Part shown: piece after piece, positions 1-7,903 of the stretch
Layout of the letters: each line of letters starts with the position of its first letter
Position numbering within the stretch: the stretch's first letter is position 1
NCBI GenBank assembly: GCA_016215105.1
Contig: JACRLJ010000003.1
Span: forward strand, 27,597-76,054
DNA length: 48,458 bases
Direction of reading: 5' to 3'
Source: Candidatus Hydrogenedentota bacterium
GTDB lineage: Bacteria; Hydrogenedentota; Hydrogenedentia; Hydrogenedentales; SLHB01
Notes under the pieces: generated by a model
What the model was told of the DNA's origin: nothing
Seen by the model: only the letters and a program-made list of their open reading frames with translations
Database searches by the model: none
Made by a program: the position numbers and the translations under genes

Positions 1-1453
1 CGTCGGTGGGTCCGATGCCAGCGCGCACCAGCGCGAGGTCGACCCGGGTTGCAGGGCCGTCCGCGACGACCACGTTGTTGATGGTCTGACTCTGATAGCC
101 GTGCGACGAAAATGTTAATGAGTAGGTACCGGGAAGCAGCAGGCGGTGATAGTTGCCCACGGCGGGGTCGGTGAATACGGGGTGCGAATTACCGGACACC
201 GTGACCTTCGCCCACAGTGGGACGCTGGTGACAGTATCGGTAAGTATGCCGCGTACCCCGATGTGTACGGCTTCGAGATAACTGAACATAGACTCTTCGT
301 TGTCAGTCCAGAGGCTGGGCAATAGGGACTGGCTAGGAGTCTTGTTGTCGGACAATTCGATAGTCACGTCATTGCAGGATACGTATCGGTAGTTCCAGTC
401 CTGCATGCCGCCGGTGATCACGTACCAAACCGCGCCGTTTACGATTCCGTGGGTGAATGAAGAGGATGTGTACATGGGACCGTTTGGCGTGGAGTATCGC
501 AACGCGAGGTCCCTGAAGAGCGCGTCGTCGGGGGTAGGCGAATTGACACCGCTCAGAAAGCCGTCGTCATCGTAGGGGTAATTGACCACGAGCGAGCCGG
601 TGTGGAAGTTGGCGGACAACGTGAAATGGTGTTGCGCGGTCCATTGCATGACGCTCGCGACTTCAGGTTCGCGGCCTTCAGTGTGCAGCGGTTCGCCGTC
701 GTAGATCGAGCCGCTGAATTCGGAGGGGTAGCTTGGGAACGTGCGGTTGAGATCCACGCCGTGCGCGTTGAATCGGGTCCCAAGTTCGCGGCCGTCGGGG
801 TTCATGAGCGGGAGGAGCCAGACCATCGTGGAATCGACCAATTGGGTGACTCTCGCGTTTGTCCCGTAGCCGTTGAGCAGCGTATCGATAAAGTACAAAC
901 AGTTTTCGGTTCCCACCTGTTCGTCGCCGTGCATGGTCGAAATGTACTTGAACTCGGGTTTGTCTTCGTGGGCATCGGGATGGACGGTGATGCACATGGC
1001 CCAGAGTTCCCGGCCTTGGACGGATCGGCCGATGCTGATTAGCCGCGAGATGCTCGGGAATGCGGCGGCATAGGCCTGGAGGTCAGTGGTAAGGGTCGCA
1101 TAGGTGTGATAAACGCCAAGGCCCTTGGCGGGAATGGCGGGTTCCGGCGCCAGTTTGGGTGTCTGGCGGCCCACTTCGGTAAAGGCATATCCGTGGGAGC
1201 GCAACCACCGGATATCGTCCCGGGAGGCATAGACGGTTGCGGTGAGACCACGCACGTCGTCCACTACCAAGCCAGCGCGGGAGATGGTGTCGACCGCGCC
1301 GCGCTCGGGCAGGAACACGTGAAGAATAGAGACGTACGACGGCGGGGTATCGGCGCGCGCGCAGAGGGCAACCATACACACCGCGACAAATGTAACGAAA
1401 GAGCGCACGGCTAGACCTAAGTCAGTCCACCAACTCTGATGGTGAGCTTTCAT
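1..1453 (-). CDS. Secreted M14 zinc carboxypeptidase (CPD-like), 3' end cut by window edge
   Basis: Reading the minus strand from ATG at 1453 gives 484 codons with no stop, so the gene runs off the left edge. An N-terminal hydrophobic signal (about residues 14-34, ending CARA-D) predicts export. A pro-like segment is followed by an M14 metallocarboxypeptidase domain. Zinc ligands H175 and E178 sit in MHGDEQVG and H284 in NFHTG. N236/R237 in DLNRTFP match the substrate-carboxylate site, and E366 in TIELSD is the catalytic glutamate. The run GGMQDWNY before E366 is typical of the carboxypeptidase D/N branch, and a transthyretin-like beta-sandwich begins near residue 400, as in that branch. The likely role is removal of C-terminal residues from extracellular or periplasmic peptides. 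The Shine-Dalgarno is weak. The missing C-terminus may hold further adhesion or sorting domains. Confidence 0.9.
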   Translation of the reverse strand, partial: MKAHHQSWWTDLGLAVRSFVTFVAVCMVALCARADTPPSYVSILHVFLPERGAVDTISRAGLVVDDVRGLTATVYASRDDIRWLRSHGYAFTEVGRQTPKLAPEPAIPAKGLGVYHTYATLTTDLQAYAAAFPSISRLISIGRSVQGRELWAMCITVHPDAHEDKPEFKYISTMHGDEQVGTENCLYFIDTLLNGYGTNARVTQLVDSTMVWLLPLMNPDGRELGTRFNAHGVDLNRTFPSYPSEFSGSIYDGEPLHTEGREPEVASVMQWTAQHHFTLSANFHTGSLVVNYPYDDDGFLSGVNSPTPDDALFRDLALRYSTPNGPMYTSSSFTHGIVNGAVWYVITGGMQDWNYRYVSCNDVTIELSDNKTPSQSLLPSLWTDNEESMFSYLEAVHIGVRGILTDTVTSVPLWAKVTVSGNSHPVFTDPAVGNYHRLLLPGTYSLTFSSHGYQSQTINNVVVADGPATRVDLALVRAGIGPTD

Positions 1454-1497
1454 AATGTTCTGCCGATCCGGCGCCTTCTCGCAAGACCCACGCACCG

Positions 1498-1609
1498 TGT
1501 CATCCTGAGCGCTAGCGAAGGATCTGCGGCTAGTGTGCGATGGCCACGTGTTATACGCAGAGCGCTTGGTATGCACGGGGTAGATTCTTCACTTTCGTTC
1601 AGAATGACA
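1498..1609. repeat. REP/MITE-like imperfect inverted repeat
   Basis: Arms at 1498-1525 (starting TGTCATCCTGAGCG) and 1582-1609 (ending CGTTCAGAATGACA) are 28-nt imperfect inverted repeats around a 56-nt loop. The 'TCATyCTGAGCG...GAAGGATCT' type of palindrome is a dispersed intergenic repeat that I recall from many bacterial phyla. It is the only structure I see in the 318-bp spacer between the peptidase start and the acs stop. No coding capacity is evident, and the short ORFs across it look random. Confidence 0.7.
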
Positions 1610-1771
1610 CGCTAGACTGTGTGTCTCCGATCGGAAGACATAGACCGCTCTTGCGGGCTTTCTTATACCTCTGGCTTTGCCGGAGGTTGCTGATTCCAAG
1701 CAAACGCGTAACCACGTCCCTCGATGCAGGTTCGACTACACATTCATACTACCCGCGAGTAGCGCCGGGTG

Positions 1772-3733
1772 TTACGCTTCCTGTTCTTCACGCAACTTCG
1801 CCATAACGCTGAAATCTTCCAGCGTCGTCGTGTCGCCGGTGGTGTCTTTTCCGGCGGCGATGTCGCGCAGGAGGCGGCGCATGATCTTTCCGGAGCGGGT
1901 CTTGGGCAGCGTGTCCGTAAAGCGGACTTGGTCAGGCTTGGCGAGCGCGCCAATTTCCTTGGCGACGTGCTCGCGCAGCTTGTCCTTGTCTTTTTCGTTG
2001 GGAACTGTTCCGACGGGCACGGAGACGAAGGCGCAGATGCCCTGGCCTTTAATCTCGTGCGGGAACCCGACTACAGCGGCTTCGGCGACCATCGGATGGG
2101 ACACCAACGCAGACTCGATTTCCATCGTGCCGAGGCGATGCCCGGAGACATTGATTACGTCGTCAATACGCCCGATGATCATGAAATACCCGTTCGCGTC
2201 TCTATAGGCGCCGTCACCGGTGAAATACCAGCCGCGTTTCTCATATTGCGACCAGTAGACCTCCTTGTAGCGCTCATCGTCTCCGTACAAGGTTCGCAGC
2301 ATTCCCGGCCACGGCTCAGTGATGACCAACATGCCGCTGTGGTTGAGGTTGACTTCGTTGCCGTCTTCGTCGACCACGGCGGCCTTGACGCCGAAGAACG
2401 GCAATCCCGCCGATCCTGGTTTTGCGCTTGCGGCGCCCGGCAGAGTGGTAATCATGATTTGGCCGGTCTCGGTTTGCCACCACGTATCCACGATGGGGCA
2501 TCGTTCTTGCCCTATGTGTTTGTGGTACCACATCCAGGCTTCGGGGTTGATGGGTTCGCCGACGGTTCCGAGGAGCCGCAGGCTGCTCAAGTCGTTCCTG
2601 GCGGGCCATCCTTCGCCCCACTTGGTGAAGGCGCGAATCGCGGTGGGCGCGGTGTAGAAGATGGTGACTTGGTACCGCTCGATGATTTGCCAGAATCGGT
2701 CGGGCGTCGGATAGTTGGGGGCGCCTTCGTACATGACGGTGGTCGCGCCGTTGGCAAGGATACCGTACACGATGTAGCTGTGTCCCGTAACCCATCCAAT
2801 GTCCGCGGTACACCAGTATGTGTCTTCCTCGCGGAGATCGAAGACGTATTTTGAGGTGAGGTACGTGCCGACCATATAGCCGCCGGTAGTGTGCAGGATA
2901 CCTTTGGGCTTTCCGGTGGAGCCGGAGGTGTACAGGATGTACAAAGGGTGTTCCGCGTCAAGTTCCTCGGCGGGGCACACGTCGGAGGCGGACATCATGA
3001 CGTCGTGCCACCAATAGTCACGCGCGTGGACCATTTGTTGCGGCTCGTGGGTGTGATCTACGACGACGACCTTGTCGACCGAGGGGCACTTGGCGAGGGC
3101 TTCATCGACGGCCGTCTTGAGCTTGACCACGGCGCCGCGGCGAAATCCGCCGTCCGCCGTGATAACCATTTTGGCGTGGGCGTCATTGATGCGGTCTACG
3201 AGGGCGCTTGAGGAGAACCCGCCGAATATGATCGAATGGGGCGCGCCAATTCGGGCGCAGGCCAGCATGGCGATGGCGAGTTCAGGAATCATCGGCATGT
3301 AGATGGCGACGCGATCTCCTTTCCTGACGCCAAGGTTTTTGAGGCAATTGGCGAATTTGGAGACCTGCCGATGCAGCTCGCGGTAGGTGAGTATGCGGCG
3401 TTCACCGTAGGGTTCGCCTTCCCAAATGAGGGCGGCCTTGTTCTTGCGCCACGTGGCGAGGTGTCGGTCCAGGCAGTTATAACTTACGTTGGTCGTGCCG
3501 CCTTCGAACCACTTATAGAACGGAGCGTTGTCCTTGTTGAGGACGCGTTTCCACTTCTTGAACCAGTGCAACTCCTTCGCGGCTTTGGCCCAGAACGCGT
3601 CGGGATCCTCGATTGACTGCTTGTAGAGCCGGTCGTATTCCTCCCGGGACTTGACGCTGGCGAGCTTGCAGAAGGACTCGCTGGGTTCAAACAGCCGCGT
3701 TTCGGTCAAGACGTGATCAATCGCCGTATTCAT
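1772..3733 (-). CDS. acsA: Acetyl-coenzyme A synthetase (AMP-forming)
   Basis: The 653-residue product matches the usual Acs length of about 650. It activates acetate to acetyl-AMP and then acetyl-CoA in the cytosol. Visible motifs are the phosphate-binding loop [11 protein letters not shown] (about residue 267), TWWQTETG in the middle, the hinge region [13 protein letters not shown], and the C-terminal [10 protein letters not shown]. Its K616 is the lysine whose acetylation normally silences the enzyme. The ATG at 3733 (MNTAIDHVL) is chosen over the longer frame to 3844 because GAGGGAG lies just upstream on the coding strand and the upstream extension has no family homology. It stands alone, with repeat-rich spacers on both sides. 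Confidence 0.96.
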   Translation of the reverse strand: MNTAIDHVLTETRLFEPSESFCKLASVKSREEYDRLYKQSIEDPDAFWAKAAKELHWFKKWKRVLNKDNAPFYKWFEGGTTNVSYNCLDRHLATWRKNKAALIWEGEPYGERRILTYRELHRQVSKFANCLKNLGVRKGDRVAIYMPMIPELAIAMLACARIGAPHSIIFGGFSSSALVDRINDAHAKMVITADGGFRRGAVVKLKTAVDEALAKCPSVDKVVVVDHTHEPQQMVHARDYWWHDVMMSASDVCPAEELDAEHPLYILYTSGSTGKPKGILHTTGGYMVGTYLTSKYVFDLREEDTYWCTADIGWVTGHSYIVYGILANGATTVMYEGAPNYPTPDRFWQIIERYQVTIFYTAPTAIRAFTKWGEGWPARNDLSSLRLLGTVGEPINPEAWMWYHKHIGQERCPIVDTWWQTETGQIMITTLPGAASAKPGSAGLPFFGVKAAVVDEDGNEVNLNHSGMLVITEPWPGMLRTLYGDDERYKEVYWSQYEKRGWYFTGDGAYRDANGYFMIIGRIDDVINVSGHRLGTMEIESALVSHPMVAEAAVVGFPHEIKGQGICAFVSVPVGTVPNEKDKDKLREHVAKEIGALAKPDQVRFTDTLPKTRSGKIMRRLLRDIAAGKDTTGDTTTLEDFSVMAKLREEQEA

Positions 3734-3880
3734 CGCTCTGTAGCTCCCTCTTGGTTTTCGTGTTGGGACAGGCCACGAGGGACATACCGCGCCTCGGGCC
3801 GCGCGGAGGAACCCTCTCACCGCAATCGGCGCACATTGTTCCACGATTTCCTGGAAGAATCAATTCTGCTGTGGAGGGGC

Positions 3881-3925
3881 GATCGGATAGGTCAGACAGG
3901 TCGGACAAGTCAGACGAACCGGACG
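3881..3925. repeat. Five copies of a degenerate 9-bp tandem repeat
   Basis: Consecutive 9-mers gatcggata, ggtcagaca, ggtcggaca, agtcagacg and aaccggacg share an rGTCrGACr-like core. The block lies between acsA and the esterase gene, directly left of the 96-bp inverted-repeat element. Together they fill most of the 324-bp spacer 3734-4057. Read in frame on the minus strand it encodes a Ser-Asp-Leu repeat, but no gene start or signal supports translation. Confidence 0.7.
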
Positions 3926-3934
3926 GACCGAGGG

Positions 3935-4030
3935 CTAGAGGCGCGGCCAGAAAGCCTCCTTCTGTCAAAACCCCACAAAAGCGAGCGACGGCGCTAAACA
4001 ACTTACAGATGCTTTCTGGCCGCGCCGCGT
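3935..4030. repeat. 96-bp inverted-repeat element, copy 1
   Basis: The ends 3935-3959 and 4006-4030 contain facing copies of GCGCGGCCAGAAAGC. The whole 96-bp unit recurs at 27184-27279 in the opposite orientation. The 25-nt end segments match exactly between copies, the total length is the same, and the inner 46 nt are about 59 percent identical without gaps. A third, isolated half-arm (CTTTCTGGCCGG) lies at 4042-4053, against the esterase stop codon. No protein is encoded. This looks like a non-autonomous palindromic repeat. Confidence 0.8.
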
Positions 4031-4057
4031 CAAAAAGCTGACTTTCTGGCCGGATTC

Positions 4058-4960
4058 CTAGCTTTTGAGTTGCTTGTCAAACCAATCGGCGAAGATCTTG
4101 ACTTCCTCGCTGATGGTGGGCCAGGGGTGCCCTCCGCCCGGTTTCACGATGAGTTCGGCAGAGCCACCCGCCTTCTGAAGGGCTTCGAGCATAATCTGGG
4201 ACTGCTGCAAGGGGACGCGGTTATCGGCGTCACCGTGAATCAGGAGAAACGGCGGGGGCATGTTCTTTACGCGTACCGCCGGTGAGAGCTCCTCGGCGCG
4301 CGCCTCGGCTTCGACCCTGGTGTGGCTGGCGCGGTCACCGAAGAACAGGTCCTGGAATTTGTCGGCCGGAACCGGCGAGCCGTTCCAATCCAGGAAATCC
4401 GTGGGCGGAAAGAACACCGCTACCGCCTTTACGTGGCTGCTCGACCGGTGCCCTTCGTCCTTGGCGTCTGGATTGCCCGCGTCGGCGGTGACCGCGGCCA
4501 GGCAGGCCAAGTGGCCGCCCGCAGAGGCGCCCGTCAGGCCCAGACGCTCCGGATCGATGTTGTACTCCTTTGCGTGGGCGCGCACAAAGCGAATTCCCGT
4601 CTTGACATTGGCTAGCATTTCGAGGCCGTTGAACTTGGATTTCGACCCCGGCCGAATTGCAAACACAACGTATCCTCGCGAACAGAAGATATCGTAGAAC
4701 TGGGCCCTTTCGTGGTCGCGAATCTTACCGCGATCCGAGTGCCACTCCCCGCTGGCCACATCCACAATGGCGAGACCATTGGGCTTCGCCTTGGGAGTGA
4801 ACACATCCATCAGCAGCCCGACCCCGTCGGTCTCGCCGAAAACGGTGTCCAGCTTCTGCGTATAGGGTTTGGGTTGTTCTGCTGGCTTGGCGTCTTCGGC
4901 CGTGGCCCAGAAGGGCGCAATCATGACTGCGAATATCAGTGGGACGGATTTCATCGGCAT
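4058..4960 (-). CDS. Secreted alpha/beta-hydrolase esterase (BD-FAE/lipase-like)
   Basis: A 300-residue product begins with a signal peptide (MPMKSVPLIF to about residue 21, ATAED). The alpha/beta-hydrolase core shows the nucleophile elbow GASAGG with S146, D246 in HGDADNRVP and H278 in GGGHPW, a complete Ser-Asp-His triad. This family hydrolyses carboxyl esters, often acetyl or feruloyl decorations on polysaccharides; the substrate here is inferred only. The start at 4960 is preceded on the coding strand by GAGGA at good spacing, while the longer frame to 5062 lacks a signal. It is transcribed away from the secretion operon and could be exported by it. Confidence 0.88.
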   Translation of the reverse strand: MPMKSVPLIFAVMIAPFWATAEDAKPAEQPKPYTQKLDTVFGETDGVGLLMDVFTPKAKPNGLAIVDVASGEWHSDRGKIRDHERAQFYDIFCSRGYVVFAIRPGSKSKFNGLEMLANVKTGIRFVRAHAKEYNIDPERLGLTGASAGGHLACLAAVTADAGNPDAKDEGHRSSSHVKAVAVFFPPTDFLDWNGSPVPADKFQDLFFGDRASHTRVEAEARAEELSPAVRVKNMPPPFLLIHGDADNRVPLQQSQIMLEALQKAGGSAELIVKPGGGHPWPTISEEVKIFADWFDKQLKS

Positions 4961-5227
4961 GTTTCGATCCTCGTCATTGAGCACGTGCGGTGGCCGCCGA
5001 GTTCTACCGGTCGAATTGGCGCTTTGAGGGGCGCTTCGACACCAGCGGTCGTACTGAAGCATACGCGATCTCGGGTAAAGGATTCAGGGACTGCCAGGCC
5101 CGGCTAGTTGTGAGACCTAGGGCGAGCAGGTGAAGGTTTCGTCTGGCGCGGGAATCGTCTATAGGGATCGGCACGGGCGAAGTTACCCGCGGCGGCACTT
5201 GTTCGTGTATCTGCGCGAGGCATCGCC

Positions 5228-5246
5228 GTGCGCAAGATTTGCGCAC
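5228..5246. promoter_or_regulatory. Perfect 19-nt dyad, candidate operator upstream of the secretion operon
   Basis: GTGCGCAAGATTTGCGCAC is a perfect inverted repeat with 8-nt arms and a 3-nt centre. It lies in the 466-bp divergent spacer (4961-5426) between the esterase and the first gene of the secretion operon. A related half-site TTGCGCG occurs near 5334. It could bind a dimeric regulator such as the NtrC-family protein encoded at 20100-21494, or form an RNA hairpin. The assignment is inference. Confidence 0.4.
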
Positions 5247-5260
5247 TTCCTCAGCCAATG

Positions 5261-5277
5261 CAGGACCAGTTCTTGCA
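5261..5277 (+). promoter_or_regulatory. Sigma-54-like -24/-12 element
   Basis: CAGGACCAGTTCTTGCA carries the invariant GG (5263-5264) and GC (5275-5276) exactly ten bases apart, with a good -12 half (TTGCA) and a weak -24 half. It lies about 150 bp before the first ATG of the operon and just downstream of the 5228-5246 dyad. A sigma-54 activator is encoded at the distal end of the same operon, so autoregulation is plausible. A single motif of this quality can occur by chance. Confidence 0.35.
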
Positions 5278-5426
5278 CAATCCACGCTTTGACGCATTGG
5301 AACTACACGACTTACGACGCAGGCGCCAAACTTGCGCGTTCTGGTGTTTAAGTTGCGGGGTCCAGTAGCGTGAACTGGATTTCTCTGCGCTTACATCCGG
5401 GACCAAAAAGAGTGGAGGAGCGATTC

Positions 5427-6047
5427 ATGAGACTTGCGACATGTTCCTTGGCGGTACTATTTGTGGCGGCGATTGCGATTTCCGTTGACAGCGGCGTGGC
5501 CGCAGCGCAGGACAATCCGCAGCCGCAGGCCCAGGGTGGCTCCGGAAATGCCGGTGGTGGCGGTGGCGCCCGGCGCGGATTCGATCCGGCGCAGATGTCG
5601 CAGATGATGAAAGAGCGTTTGGGGGCGACGGACGATGAGTGGAAAGTGATCGAGCCGCGCCTTCAGAAAGTCATGGAACTTCGCCGGGGCCGCATGGGCG
5701 CCCTGTTCGGCGGACGCCGAGCCGCAGCTGGGGCGCCGGGCCAAGGCGCCGCCCCTGGTGGCGATGCACAAGCGCAGGGCGGTCAAAATGCGCCGGCTCC
5801 GGGCGGTCAGGGTGGACCAGGCCGCGTCCGCGGTTTCGGTGGCCCGCAGACGCCGGAAGCGCAAGCATTGCAGAAGGTACTGGACGACAAGGGTTCCAGC
5901 CCCGACCAGATTAAGTCGGCCTTGAAAGCGTATCGCGAGTCCGTGGAAAAGCAGGAGAAAGAGGTCCAGAAGGCGCGTCAGGATCTTCGCGAGGTGCTGA
6001 GCTTGCGCCAGGAGGCCCAGTTGGTGCTGATAGGGATGCTCGACTAG
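5427..6047 (+). CDS. Small secreted Gly/Gln/Ala-rich protein heading the T2SS operon
   Basis: The 206-residue product has a clear signal peptide (residues 1-28, ending VAAAQ), so it is periplasmic or secreted. Residues 29-55 and about 95-150 are low-complexity Gly/Ala/Gln/Pro stretches. They flank two charged helical segments, FDPAQMSQMMKERLG and a C-terminal amphipathic helix rich in Lys, Glu and Arg. The layout loosely resembles Spy/CpxP-like helical periplasmic proteins, but I do not recognise the family. The ATG at 5427 has a strong GGAGGAG six bases upstream. It ends 26 bp before gspE and so probably belongs to the same transcript. Confidence 0.8.
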   Translation: MRLATCSLAVLFVAAIAISVDSGVAAAQDNPQPQAQGGSGNAGGGGGARRGFDPAQMSQMMKERLGATDDEWKVIEPRLQKVMELRRGRMGALFGGRRAAAGAPGQGAAPGGDAQAQGGQNAPAPGGQGGPGRVRGFGGPQTPEAQALQKVLDDKGSSPDQIKSALKAYRESVEKQEKEVQKARQDLREVLSLRQEAQLVLIGMLD

Positions 6048-6073
6048 AATTTCCTTTGTGACTAACCGAGAAC

Positions 6074-7774
6074 GTGAACGATTCCTGTATGAGTGAATTA
6101 TTGGATGAAATGGTTGCCGCCCGCCAGCTTTCGGCGGGCGACGCCTTGTATCTTGAGCGGGAGGCCCAAGTCCACCATCCGGATTTGGTCGAGAACGAGA
6201 GCGCCGTCCTGCGCTGGCTGGCGCAGGAGTACGATGTGGCGTTCACCGACTTAGACGGCCTCGAGCCGGACCGGGAATTGCTGTCCCTGTTTCCAGCGCG
6301 CGTTCTTCTCAAAGAGGAGTTGCTTCCACTTCGCCGCAGCGGCGATGACGCGGTGGAAATTGCGGTCAGCCGCTTGTTTGCGCCCGAAGGTCTGGACATG
6401 TTGAAGGCGCTGACTGGCGCGCGGCTCATGCCGGTACTGGCTCCCCGCGAGGCGATCTTGCGCGAATTAAAGAAGCATTTGGGGGTCGGCGCGGATACGT
6501 TGGGCACGCTGGACGAGCGTTCGCCCATCCAGGTGCTCGAAGACAGCGACAACGACGACGTGGATTTGGCGGAAGCGGCCGAAGACGCGTCGATTATCCG
6601 ATTTGTGAACCAGGTTCTGACCGACGCGATCGCGTTCCGTGCAACGGATATTCATCTCGAGCCGTTCGAGGACGAGTTGCGAATCCGGTACCGCATTGAC
6701 GGAGTACTCCAAGATGTGCCGGTGCCGCCGCAACTGAAGCGGTACCAACCCGCGATCGTGTCGCGTATCAAGATCTTGAGCCATTTGGATATCGCGGAAA
6801 AGCGGCTTCCGCAGGATGGCCGCATCAAAGTCCGCCTGAAAGATATTGACGTTGACGTGCGCGTGTCCCTGATACCGATGCTCCACGGCGAGGCCGCGGT
6901 GCTTCGCTTGCTCCAACAGGATTCGGCGGCGGAAGGGTTGGCGCGGCTGCGAATGGGGCCGAAGGAAAAACGCTTCTTTGACAGGCTCTTGGAATTGCCG
7001 CACGGCATCATTTTGGTTACGGGTCCGACCGGCAGCGGCAAGACGACAACCCTCTATTCGGCGCTGAACCAGATCAACGACAGCACGCGGAAAATCGTCA
7101 CCATCGAAGACCCCATCGAGTACCACATTCGCGGAGTCAATCAAATCCAAGTTTCGGAAAAGGCCGGCCTGACCTTTGCGCGCGGTCTTCGCGCGATCTT
7201 GCGGCATGACCCCGACGTCGTGCTCATCGGCGAAATCCGCGACGGTGAGACGGCGCAGATCGCCGTACAGGCGTCACTGACGGGCCACCTCGTGTTTTCG
7301 ACGTTGCATACGAACGATGCGCCGGGCGCGGTGACGCGGCTGGTGGACATGGGCGTGGAGCCGTATCTAGTCGCCTCTTCGCTCGAAGCGTGCATTGCGC
7401 AACGTCTCGTGCGGGTGTTGTGTCCCCACTGCCGGGCGGAGGACCGCTCACCGGCGGCCCAATCCATTAAACGACAGATCGGCGTGGCTGAAAGCGGCTT
7501 GATTTTCCGGGCGGTGGGATGTGAGTTGTGCCGAAACACGGGATATCAAGGCCGTCAGGCGATATTTGAGCAGATGCTCATGACGGACGAAATCCGGGAA
7601 CTCATACTCGGCGATTGCTCGTCGGTGGCGATTCGTGAAGCCGCCCGGCGCCAGGGTATGCAATTGCTCTCCGAGGATGGATGGAGATTAGTGCGCGACG
7701 GTGTCACTACGGCAGACGAGGTGCTTCGCGTTTCAAAGAGTCAAACCCGCGCCGACGCCGACGCCGAGGAGTGA
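6074..7774 (+). CDS. gspE: Type II secretion ATPase GspE
   Basis: The 566-residue product is the cytoplasmic hexameric ATPase that drives pseudopilus assembly. An N-terminal MshEN-like domain (about 1-150) precedes the ATPase core. The Walker A GPTGSGKT begins at G317 (K323), and the Walker B/Asp-box region DPDVVLIGEIRDGET has E387. STLHTND follows. The zinc motif is C450-x2-C453-x29-C483-x2-C486, the spacing characteristic of GspE. The start used is GTG at 6074; an in-frame ATG at 6089 is an alternative, and neither has a strong ribosome site. GspF follows after a 129-bp gap, the largest in the operon. Confidence 0.95.
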   Translation: MNDSCMSELLDEMVAARQLSAGDALYLEREAQVHHPDLVENESAVLRWLAQEYDVAFTDLDGLEPDRELLSLFPARVLLKEELLPLRRSGDDAVEIAVSRLFAPEGLDMLKALTGARLMPVLAPREAILRELKKHLGVGADTLGTLDERSPIQVLEDSDNDDVDLAEAAEDASIIRFVNQVLTDAIAFRATDIHLEPFEDELRIRYRIDGVLQDVPVPPQLKRYQPAIVSRIKILSHLDIAEKRLPQDGRIKVRLKDIDVDVRVSLIPMLHGEAAVLRLLQQDSAAEGLARLRMGPKEKRFFDRLLELPHGIILVTGPTGSGKTTTLYSALNQINDSTRKIVTIEDPIEYHIRGVNQIQVSEKAGLTFARGLRAILRHDPDVVLIGEIRDGETAQIAVQASLTGHLVFSTLHTNDAPGAVTRLVDMGVEPYLVASSLEACIAQRLVRVLCPHCRAEDRSPAAQSIKRQIGVAESGLIFRAVGCELCRNTGYQGRQAIFEQMLMTDEIRELILGDCSSVAIREAARRQGMQLLSEDGWRLVRDGVTTADEVLRVSKSQTRADADAEE

Positions 7775-7903
7775 TAGTGCGAGACGGCTTCTGTGAGGGG
7801 CGCGTTAAGCGCGGGCTGGTCCGGTGACGCAAGCTGTTACATGGTACCGCTGAAGATGCCGGCAGGGATGCCGGCGTTACGGGAATGCCAGGAGATGTAA
7901 ACC

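Noticed and set aside
1769-2854. 361-codon open frame antisense to acsA
   Set aside because: It is the reverse-frame shadow of a highly conserved gene, with no domain or start signals.
1480-4057. CRISPR array from the repeats near acsA
   Set aside because: The units are palindromes or a 9-bp tandem array without regular spacers, and no cas genes are present.
5130-5351. 73-codon plus frame in the spacer before the secretion operon
   Set aside because: No ribosome site, random-looking composition, and it lies across the dyad and the -24/-12-like element.
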